NCBI RefSeq assembly: GCF_020829685.1
Contig: NZ_JAIVFR010000265.1
Span: 1 to 8,006 of the forward strand
Source of the DNA: Nostoc sp. CHAB 5715
Lineage (GTDB): Bacteria; Cyanobacteriota; Cyanobacteriia; Cyanobacteriales; Nostocaceae
DNA length: 8,006 bases
Reading direction: 5' to 3'
Shown here: positions 1 to 6,700 of the stretch, piece by piece
Position numbering within the stretch: the stretch's first letter is position 1
Layout: the number at the start of each line of letters is the position of its first letter
Position numbers and translations under genes: made by a program
The notes under the pieces: model-generated
Seen by the model: only the letters and a program-made list of their open reading frames with translations
What the model was told of the DNA's origin: nothing
Database searches by the model: none

Positions 1-1055
1 AATAAGGCGTTGGCTTTGTGGGAAATTGTGTTAGCGTACTCTAGAGGTGTATCTTTGGCGTTACGCACTTTTAACGCTTCGTCATAAGCTGCGATCGCTT
101 CAATTGGATCTCCCAAAGGAGTGCCAGTACCGTGCAACTCAACATAGCTAATTTCAGCTGGTGTCACCCCAGCATTATCCAATGCTTGACGAATCAGTGC
201 TTCTTGAGCAGGGCCATAAGGCACGGTCAATCCCTTACTGCGTCCATCATGGTTAATCTCACTGCCACGAATAAGTGCATATATCTGGTCATTATCTGCC
301 AAAGCTTGCGATAAAGGTTTGAGGACAATAAAACCAGACCCTTCACTGCGAACATAGCCATTAGCTTCGGCATCAAAGGTTTTGCAACGACCATCGGGAG
401 ACAAAGCCTTTAGGTTAGTTAAACCAATGTGTCCAGTCGGTGAAACAATAATATTCACACCTCCAGCCAAAGCCATGCTAGCTTCTTTGTTCCATAAACT
501 TTGGCAGGCAAGGTGAACTGCAACAAGTGACGAGGAACAAGCCGTATCAATTGCCATGCTTGGCCCCCGAAAGTTGAATACATAGGAAAGGCGACCAGCA
601 GCAAGGCTCAACACATTACCAGTTAGATCGTAGCCTTGGATCTGTTGGGAATAACCCTCTCCCTGAATCAAGGTGTAATCGTTTGTGGAAATACCCACAA
701 ACACGGCAGTGCGTGAGCCGGATAGCTGTTCTCGCACCTGTCCAGCATCTTCTAATGCTTCCCAAGCCACCTCTAATAAGAGTCGTTGCTGGGGGTCCAT
801 AGACATGGCTTCTCTCGGTGAAATTCCGAAAAAGTGAGGGTCAAACTGGTCTACTTGCTGTAAAAAGCCGCCGCAGCGCGAGTTCGTTTTGCCAAGAATT
901 TCCGGGTTTGGGTCATAGTATTGATTCAGATCCCAGCGATTTTTGGGGATCTCTGTAATGGCATCAACTCCGTTACACAAAAGTTGCCAAAAAGCCTCTG
1001 GATCTTTTGCGCCAGGAAATCGGCAGCCAATACCAATGATTGCGATCGCTTCCAT
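1..1055 (-). CDS. Type I polyketide synthase, N-terminal ketosynthase domain (partial, possibly chimeric)
   Basis: This frame was read by hand from the minus strand: 351 codons without a stop, running off the left edge. It begins MEAIAIIGIGCRFPGA, the usual start of a modular PKS ketosynthase, which condenses a malonyl-derived extender with an acyl chain held on its cysteine. Visible KS motifs are DPQQRLLLE (about residues 91-99), the active site DTACSSSL with Cys173, the SEGSG block near residue 250, and HGTGT with catalytic His308 followed by GDPIEA (315-320). The third catalytic element, a GSVKTNIGH-like block expected about 29 residues after DPIE, is absent. Residues 320-351 instead read like a TPR repeat (AIAAYDEALKVR, then LEYANTISHKANAL). 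The ATG at 1055 is chosen because it opens the KS fold and has a good ribosome binding site. It is the last gene of the visible run, 135 bp after the ACP gene. KS identity is certain; the nature of its downstream part is not. Confidence 0.9.
   Translation of the reverse strand, partial: MEAIAIIGIGCRFPGAKDPEAFWQLLCNGVDAITEIPKNRWDLNQYYDPNPEILGKTNSRCGGFLQQVDQFDPHFFGISPREAMSMDPQQRLLLEVAWEALEDAGQVREQLSGSRTAVFVGISTNDYTLIQGEGYSQQIQGYDLTGNVLSLAAGRLSYVFNFRGPSMAIDTACSSSLVAVHLACQSLWNKEASMALAGGVNIIVSPTGHIGLTNLKALSPDGRCKTFDAEANGYVRSEGSGFIVLKPLSQALADNDQIYALIRGSEINHDGRSKGLTVPYGPAQEALIRQALDNAGVTPAEISYVELHGTGTPLGDPIEAIAAYDEALKVRNAKDTPLEYANTISHKANAL
91..98. repeat. HIP1 octamer at the KS/TPR junction
   Basis: Exact GCGATCGC, the highly iterated palindrome of cyanobacterial genomes. 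It encodes residues 320-322 (Ala-Ile-Ala) of the partial PKS, exactly where ketosynthase similarity stops and TPR-like sequence begins. Other exact copies are at 1042-1049, 3245-3252, 3843-3850, 5537-5544 and 7003-7010, all inside genes. Confidence 0.9.
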
Positions 1056-1063
1056 TTCAACTA

Positions 1064-1071
1064 CCTTCCTT
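1064..1071 (-). promoter_or_regulatory. Ribosome binding site of the PKS gene
   Basis: On the minus strand AAGGAAGG sits 8 nt before the ATG at 1055. It is the strongest Shine-Dalgarno-like match seen in the window and fixes the start of the partial PKS gene. Confidence 0.7.
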
Positions 1072-1100
1072 GATTGCACCACATTTTTGTCATTGCTAAA

Positions 1101-1191
1101 ACAGTGCTGAATGCTGAACAATGAGTACTCACAATTGAGTCCTAACTCAGCACGGACTAAACCATAGCTATCCGCTAACGGAACTCAGCAC
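1101..1191. repeat. Heptanucleotide repeat and inverted copies between ACP and PKS genes
   Basis: Two exact tandem copies of TGCTGAA (1105-1118) are followed by the 10-bp palindrome TGAGTACTCA (1122-1131). Then come two direct copies of AACTCAGCAC (1144-1153 and 1182-1191), which are inverted relative to GTGCTGA. The 1101-1153 stretch can therefore fold as an imperfect hairpin. This is the style of the short tandemly repeated (STRR) sequences of heterocystous cyanobacteria. The second AACTCAGCAC touches the stop codon of the ACP gene. No U-tract follows, so a classical terminator is not supported. Confidence 0.6.
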
Positions 1192-1580
1192 TACTGAATT
1201 TGAAACTCTAGTGCCGCATAGGAGAAATAACTAACCAGTAAAAAAAAGATTAAAAAGCTGATACTAGAAGCTTTCTTTCCTTCTGCCTTCTGCCTTGTTG
1301 CACTAGTTTCTTCAGCTAGGCGTTCAGCAAGTTCTGCAATATTTGGGTAATTAAAGATTAAAGTAGGATTGAGATTGCGTCCCAGCCACTTTTCTAACTT
1401 TCCCAATAGGATAATTGTCTCTACTGAATTTAAGTCGTAGTTATCAAAAGGCTCATGAATATCTATATCTTCCGGATCAATTTCCAGCCGCTCGGCAAAC
1501 TGGTTAACCAACCAAGCTTCAATATCTGCGATTTCAAACTGTCCAGAATTTGAAATAGTAATAAAGTGGTTCATTTGCAT
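1191..1580 (-). CDS. Stand-alone acyl carrier protein with hydrophobic C-terminal tail
   Basis: A 129-residue protein whose residues about 16-92 form a phosphopantetheine-binding carrier domain. Its core reads IEAWLVNQFAERLEID, then YDLNSVETI with the expected attachment Ser52, then LEKWLGRNLNPTLIFNYPNI and a final LAERLAEE helix. The WLGR..(N/S)PTL..(N/D)YP pattern is typical of cyanobacterial carrier proteins linked to PKS and lipid clusters. It would hold the growing acyl chain for the neighbouring synthase domains. The usual Asp before the serine is Asn51 here. Beyond the domain, residues 94-104 are polar and partly encoded by a heptanucleotide repeat, and residues 107-124 (FLIFFLLVSYFSYAAL) form one hydrophobic segment that could be a membrane anchor or an accidental tail. 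The start may be Met1 or Met3; neither has a clear ribosome binding site. ACP identity is firm; the partner enzyme is inferred from position. Confidence 0.87.
   Translation of the reverse strand: MQMNHFITISNSGQFEIADIEAWLVNQFAERLEIDPEDIDIHEPFDNYDLNSVETIILLGKLEKWLGRNLNPTLIFNYPNIAELAERLAEETSATRQKAEGKKASSISFLIFFLLVSYFSYAALEFQIQ
1279..1296. repeat. CCTTCTG heptanucleotide repeat inside the ACP gene
   Basis: CCTTCTG occurs 2.5 times in tandem. On the coding strand it specifies about residues 96-101 (RQKAEG), exactly at the border between the carrier domain and the hydrophobic tail. This suggests a repeat insertion or expansion that altered the end of the gene. Confidence 0.65.
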
Positions 1581-1603
1581 AAATTAAACAATTGAGTTTT
1601 ACT

Positions 1604-1695
1604 TATTCTCGGCGCTCTTGGCGTCTTGGTGAACCAGCGCTGTAGGCGGGTTTCCCGCCGTAGGCGACTGGTGAACCCGAAGGGCGGTTCGATAA
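1604..1695. repeat. CTTGGCGTCTTGG-type dispersed repeat interrupted by a 55-bp palindromic insert
   Basis: CTTGGCGTCTTGG (1617-1629) and CGGTTCG (1685-1691) are contiguous in a second copy at 3613-3632. Here they are separated by 55 bp (1630-1684). The insert begins TGAACCAGCGCTG, has at its centre a perfect 6-bp GC stem with a 3-nt loop (GGCGGG-TTT-CCCGCC, 1645-1659), and ends in an imperfect inverted match to its beginning (CTGGTGAACCC). It resembles the very small mobile repeats described from Nostoc-type genomes. It lies between the pfaD-like and ACP genes. No U-tract follows the hairpin on either strand. Confidence 0.7.
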
Positions 1696-1744
1696 ATTAA
1701 GCTTTTTAACAATTTTTGCGTAAGTCCTAATTTGGAGGTAACAC

Positions 1745-1786
1745 ACTCAGCTTGTAGCTGAAACTGACTTATATAGGATTCCTATT
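1745..1786. repeat. Two small hairpins in the pfaD-ACP intergenic region
   Basis: TCAGCT-TGT-AGCTGA (1747-1761) is a perfect 6-bp stem with a 3-nt loop, and ATAGGA-T-TCCTAT (1773-1785) is a near-perfect palindrome. The rest of 1692-1833 is AT-rich and holds no gene I can recognise. A role as RNA processing or stabilising structures is only a guess. Confidence 0.4.
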
Positions 1787-1833
1787 TGATTTATGAAAAA
1801 ACTCCCCCTCAACTGGAAAAGGCTGATTCCCTA

Positions 1834-1861
1834 GTACAGACGCGATTAATCGCGTCTCTAC
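1834..1861. repeat. 28-bp palindrome centred on GCGATTAATCGC
   Basis: AGACGCGATTAATCGCGTCT (1838-1857) is a perfect 20-bp palindrome. It extends to 28 bp (1834-1861) with one mismatched pair. It begins 3 bp beyond the stop codon of the pfaD-like gene and would fold into a strong stem in RNA. No U-run follows, so it is more likely a dispersed palindromic repeat than a simple terminator, although it could stabilise the 3' end of the transcript or weaken readthrough. Confidence 0.7.
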
Positions 1862-1871
1862 TCCCTACTCC
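1858..1871. repeat. CTACTCC heptanucleotide repeat at the pfaD stop codon
   Basis: Two exact tandem copies of CTACTCC. The TAG stop of the pfaD-like gene (1865-1867) lies within the second copy, and the repeat contributes to the last codons (GRE). The natural end of the gene was probably replaced by repeat sequence. Confidence 0.6.
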
Positions 1872-3550
1872 CTGCCTACGCTCAAAGGAATTGGGCGATA
1901 GTAACGGTAGTGGGCTGGCATTTGCAAACCCTGGAATTTCAAACTTTGCAATCGGTATAAGTAAGCTGCTCCAGTCATAATGTGGTGAGCAACGTCAACC
2001 ACATGTCGTGCATTTGATTCAGCTAAATAAGACTCCTTTACCCATTCATTAAAAGCACCTATAGCGGGGCCACACCAAATTTGGTAATCGATTTCTCGCC
2101 CTTTTTCACCAGAAGAAGACCAGCGAGAGGACAATCCCAAATACCAACGAAAAATTAGCGCCATTTTCCGCTTAGGATTGTCGTTTGCCCTAGTAATTTG
2201 CTCAGGATCTCGTTCAGTGAAAAAAGCAACCGTATCCTGCCAAATAGCTTCCAGGTTTCTGCCAAAGACTTGCTCTTCTAATTTTTGTCTTTCCTCAAGT
2301 GGAATTTCATCAATTGAGTTGTAACTTCTGTAAAGATCATATAATTTCTGCGCCCGCATTGGGAAAAGAGTACCGCGTTTGAGCAGTTGTACTTTTACTC
2401 CCATTTCAAACATATCGGCAGAAGGAGCCATAATTACATCAGCCATACTCGCTTGGGCTAGCAAGTTTTTTGTATGCACAGAAGTGCCAGCTTCAACACA
2501 AGATTGATTAATAGAACCAGTCACTATATAACTAGCCCCCATCATAAAGGCAGCTAATGCTGATTCAGGTGTTGCAATACCTCCTGCTGCACCGATTCTT
2601 ACCTGTTTGTCATAGCGGTATTTTTGCTGCATCTGATCTCGAAGAACGAGGATGGCGGGTAGAAGACAAACCAAAGGACGATTATCTGTATGTCCACCTG
2701 AATCTGCTTCTGTGGTAATATCATCAGCGATCGGAACTTTTTCTGCCAGAGTAGCTTGTAATTCTGTGATTAGTTGTTGTTCAACCAGTTGCTGAAGAAT
2801 TTTTCTTGGGGCTGGCTGTAAAAATTTTGTCGCCACTTCTTGACGAGAAATTTTGGCAATGATTTTATTTTTAACTTCGATTTGACCGCTCGCATTCAAA
2901 CTTAGCCCCGCAGCTCGATAATAGACGATATGGGGGGTTAAATCCAGAAATGCTGAAGCTTCTACAGTTCTAACACCGTGTTTGAGATATAAATCTACAG
3001 CCCGGCGTTCCAAGGCTTCTTCGCTGGGACTGTGAATCAGGTTAAAGGCGTAAGGGCCTTGGGGAAGGGCTTGCTGAATTTGGTTAATAGCTGCTTCAAT
3101 GCGGGAAGGAACCAAACCAGCCGCACCAAAACTACCCAAAATGCCTGCTTTTCCTAAAGCAATTACTAATTCTGCGGAAGCAATGCCACCTGCCATTGCA
3201 CCAGCCATATATGCATATTTTACACCATGAAAAGCGAGGAAGTCGCGATCGCCTAACTGTTGCGGCGGTAGTGGCGGCACAACCATCAAAGTCTCTAATT
3301 TTTCACTTTGACTGTTGTTAGGGTCGTAAAAATTACCTTGGTTGGCGATACCAACCCGATTCTGATCTTGGATAACATAACAAGGTTGGTGCAAATTCAA
3401 CAGCCGAGATTTGATTTCCATTTCCTCAAAGGCAATTGAATTTAAATCACCCTTCCTAGTTTTGTTGATATTATTGAAAGAACTTGTCACGTTGCGGCCT
3501 TCTAGTAAAGTTGTGGAGGCATCTTTTGCTTTATTTCCATTCCCTAACAT
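1865..3550 (-). CDS. pfaD: PfaD-type trans-acting enoyl reductase (FMN, nitronate-monooxygenase fold)
   Basis: A 561-residue protein of the PfaD family, flavin enzymes that reduce enoyl-ACP intermediates in trans for PUFA synthases and some polyketide synthases. Counting from the ATG at 3550, it shows HGVKYAYMAGAMAGGIASAE (108-127), GILGSFGAAG (136-145), the flavin/substrate motif EADSGGHTDNRP (281-292), GAAGGIATP (320-328) and CVEAGTS (351-357). A long helical C-terminal part with PSADMFEMGVKVQLL follows, as in PfaD but not in the shorter FabK. An in-frame TTG at 3574 would add 8 residues, but it lies inside the inverted end of a mobile-type repeat. The ATG has AGGA at 3558-3561, 7 nt upstream, and is preferred. 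It follows the CLF-AT-DH gene on the same strand, so it likely supplies the reductive step for that synthase. The C-terminus ends in a heptanucleotide repeat. Family call is very secure; substrate is unknown. Confidence 0.93.
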   Translation of the reverse strand: MLGNGNKAKDASTTLLEGRNVTSSFNNINKTRKGDLNSIAFEEMEIKSRLLNLHQPCYVIQDQNRVGIANQGNFYDPNNSQSEKLETLMVVPPLPPQQLGDRDFLAFHGVKYAYMAGAMAGGIASAELVIALGKAGILGSFGAAGLVPSRIEAAINQIQQALPQGPYAFNLIHSPSEEALERRAVDLYLKHGVRTVEASAFLDLTPHIVYYRAAGLSLNASGQIEVKNKIIAKISRQEVATKFLQPAPRKILQQLVEQQLITELQATLAEKVPIADDITTEADSGGHTDNRPLVCLLPAILVLRDQMQQKYRYDKQVRIGAAGGIATPESALAAFMMGASYIVTGSINQSCVEAGTSVHTKNLLAQASMADVIMAPSADMFEMGVKVQLLKRGTLFPMRAQKLYDLYRSYNSIDEIPLEERQKLEEQVFGRNLEAIWQDTVAFFTERDPEQITRANDNPKRKMALIFRWYLGLSSRWSSSGEKGREIDYQIWCGPAIGAFNEWVKESYLAESNARHVVDVAHHIMTGAAYLYRLQSLKFQGLQMPAHYRYYRPIPLSVGRE

Positions 3551-3562
3551 TTGGAAAATCCT

Positions 3563-3692
3563 ATTATAATTCAATACAGTTCAGTTAAGCATTTCTTCCT
3601 TCTCTCTGCGTCCTTGGCGTCTTGGCGGTTCGTTAAAAAAATTGACTTTGTAACATAGTTTTAGCCTTAACTGAACCGTATTGTATTATAAT
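3563..3692. mobile_element. 130-bp MITE-like element with 27-bp terminal inverted repeats
   Basis: Positions 3563-3589 and 3666-3692 are inverted copies matching at 25 of 27 bases; the core is CAATACRGTTCAGTTAAG on both sides. The 75 bp between them contain CTTGGCGTCTTGGCGGTTCG (3613-3632), the uninterrupted form of the repeat also found at 1617-1691. There is no room for a transposase, so this would be a non-autonomous element moved by an enzyme encoded elsewhere. It fills most of the gap between the CLF-AT-DH gene and the pfaD-like gene. A clear target-site duplication is not visible. Confidence 0.7.
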
Positions 3693-3738
3693 TACAACAA
3701 GTTTTCAGTTTTTTATGAAACTAGATTAATTTTAATCA

Positions 3739-6700
3739 TCAATTTACAGGTTTTTCAGATAACTGTATTCCCAAATTTTTGATATAAGCAATGGTTTTAT
3801 TACCATAAATAATTTCGACATTAGCTATAGCAAAAGGTTCAGGCGATCGCCCCATTTCAATCACTTCTAATCGATAGGTTAAAGTACTAAAAGCTGGCGT
3901 AACTTGTCCACGAAAACGTACTATTTGTGGACGTTGAGCAATAGCTTGAAATCTGGCATTATTAGTGCAAGTTTGTAATCCCAAAAACAGCAGATAAAAT
4001 TGCAATAGTTGAGAGCTACCTTCAACCATGAGACTACCGGGCATAGTCGGGTCATTTTTAAAGTGACAGAGAAAATACCAGTCACTTGGCTCTACAGTTT
4101 TTATAGCAGTAACTAAACCTAATCCCGCAGCTCCTCCTTGAGAATCAACAGATAACACCTTATCAAACATCAACAGCTTCTCTGACGGTAATCGCAGTGA
4201 TGAATTCAAGCCATTTTGTTGATAATTAGTACCGAAGCAAGCAGCAATATTTCCTTGGGTTAAATGAAGTAAGTCTTGACGGTCAAAAGTAGATTTTTGA
4301 CACGATAGTAACGATTGAAAATACTGTTTCTGAATTTGGCTTCTTTCTTTTTCGTCTCGCTCAGTAAAAATAATACCTTGTCCTTGCTCCAATTCCTCGT
4401 CAGAAAATAATCCTGCACAGCCTCCAGAAATTTTTAGAAATAATTTTTCGTTAAGAAAACACTCGCCACTAAAAAAAACAACCAAGTTTGACGCAGTTTT
4501 GACAGAAGAGTTTATTTTAACATCATAACGCATAGTTTTGATGTCTTCTGGCTGGTCACTGAGAAATGTAGCAGTTAAATCTAGTAAGCGAAATGACCGT
4601 TGCCCTTGATTATCGAAATCAGTTCCCAAGTAACCAAGTAAAAGTAAGAAACCCTGACCTGCTTCTTCATATATTCCTATAGGAATTTGACCATCAACAG
4701 CGAACCAAGCATCAGAAGGCAGATCGTATTCAGTTTGTACAAAACCATAACCATACTCACCTCTGACGCCATCAATTTTGTTTACACGGCTGATAAACAG
4801 ATAAGGAGGACTGGGAAGCCTTACTCGTCTAGGATAAGGGTCAATAATTTCATAATCTTTACCCAATACTTTTGAAACTTGTCCTTGGGCAAACTCAAGT
4901 ACATCAGCTTCATCAAAAATAACGTTGCTAGACTCTTTAGAGACAGAAACACTACTTTGAGATAAGCTGATTGAATCTAAATTTTCACCGCCTTTGTTGT
5001 TGCTTACACTCAAACTCGTAGGCGTCAACGGATACTTTTCTAAGCTGATATTTTTAATAAAAGATTTCTTTTGATTGCTACTTTCTGCTCTTGTACAGTA
5101 CAGTGGTGACAAATCCACAGAGGCGCGATGACTTAAAAGTTGTGCCAAAGCTTTAACAATAGTAGTATAATCATCGGCTCCTCTACGATTGATGGATATA
5201 GTAACGTGTTCTTTTTGTTGGAGATTATCAGCAATCCATCGGGAACAGGTGTTACCAGGGCCAACTTCAATGAATATCCTAGCTCCATCTTCATAGACCT
5301 GGTTAAGCAGTCGTGGAAAATCAACGCGCTGACAAAATCCTTGACTAACACGATGAGCCAGAGATTCCCTATCAAGGGGCATTAGGTCATAATTAGCTGA
5401 AGAATAAAAATTAATCCCTGAGACGTTTTGAGTCGGTGAGGTGTTAAGTTTAATTAGCTGATCATATTCACTAGCCATCGGTTCACAATGGAGTACCAAG
5501 TCAGCAGGTGCGCGGAACGCATCGCAATTCAAATCTGCGATCGCTCTCTGACAGGCTTGGGGTTCTCCAGCGATGACAACTTCATTTGGCGTGTTAATAT
5601 TTGTCAAATAAACTTGAGTTTCCTGTTTGAGGCGAGAGACAACGCTAGATAGTGGAGCCATGAGAACATAACTATGCCACACAGCTTCGTCTTCATGTAG
5701 ATTTTCGGGTAAGCCCCAATAATCTCGGACTGTTTTTTTCGCACCTACTAAGCGTGTTTGAAACAGTTCTGATGAATGAACAAATTTGTTAACATTGTCG
5801 CCGCTAGTCCAAACATTCAAGGAATACAGCATGGTGCTTTCGCCCATACTGTAACCAAAGGCAGCTTGAGGTTGGATTTGGAAATAATCTCTCAAGATAT
5901 GTGTTAACAACACTGAAAAACCTGTTCCAGAAACTTGCATCGATAGCGGATCATCGAGTAATTTTGCTTCTATATCTTCTAGTTGCCTTTTAGATATTTG
6001 ATTGAGACTTCTGGGATAAAGTAATTTCTCACGAAAAAATAGGTTAGGTTGAGAAACGAAACTGGTAGCGCTCTCAAAAGTTTTAGGAAACAAGTAGAAA
6101 AGTTTCCGACCCATGCCAATGTAGGAATTAAAAGCACCTGGGTAAATAAAAGCGATATGACCCCGTTTACCTTGGGGCTTGGCGGTGAAATAGCTGCCTG
6201 ATGGGCTTTTCCAGTCTTTCCCGCAAGCAAAGGCATTGGGGATGCCCTTACGTCCGCGCTGGATTTCCCGAAGCAATTCGTCTTGGTTGTGTCCAACGAT
6301 CGCTAAAGCATAAATCGCTTGTGGATTATTTTGAAAAGTGGCAAAGGTCTGACTAGCAACGGTAGACAAAGAGGAACTATTTTTAATTGTCTGTTCTAAT
6401 GTCTCAAGTTGCTCTAGTAATCCAGATTGGTTATTAGCAGCGATCAAGAAAAGATAGAAGGGACTTTGTTCTAAGTACCTATGGTTGCAATCTTGTGAAC
6501 TGGAGTCTTCTGATAAAATTATGTGTGCATAAGTCCCGTCGCTAGCTAGGCTATTTATAGCAGCTACTCTTGTTGTTTGTCTTGAATTTAAAAACCAGGG
6601 TCTAGATTCAGTAGGGACATAAAAAGGACTGTCCTGCCAAATTTCGGGTTTTTTTGGGCTAGTCCACTGTGGTGTTGCGGGAATGTAACGGTTGTGTAGG

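Noticed and set aside
1..40. NTISH (residues 342-346 of the partial PKS) as a degenerate form of the NIGH motif
   Set aside because: The flanking residues do not match GSVKTNIGHLEAAAG, while the whole 32-residue stretch matches a TPR pattern better.
1645..1659. GGCGGG-TTT-CCCGCC hairpin as a rho-independent terminator
   Set aside because: No run of U follows on either strand, and it is the centre of a repeat unit.
1786..1980. Short plus-strand frame across the pfaD stop region
   Set aside because: It is mostly antisense to pfaD and repeat sequence, with no protein-like features.
3563..3570. TATAAT in the inverted end as the definite pfaD promoter
   Set aside because: No matching -35 was found, the distance to the ATG is very short, and the box is part of a repeat arm that is itself nearly palindromic.
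4981..5040. PLTPTSLSV in the AT-DH linker as a protein-coding dispersed repeat
   Set aside because: It faintly recalls repeat-derived PLTPTPL tails seen in cyanobacterial proteins, but no inverted or tandem structure remains in the DNA.
5979..6296. Minus-strand open frame of 105 codons in another frame
   Set aside because: It overlaps the acyltransferase-coding part of the synthase gene and resembles no protein.
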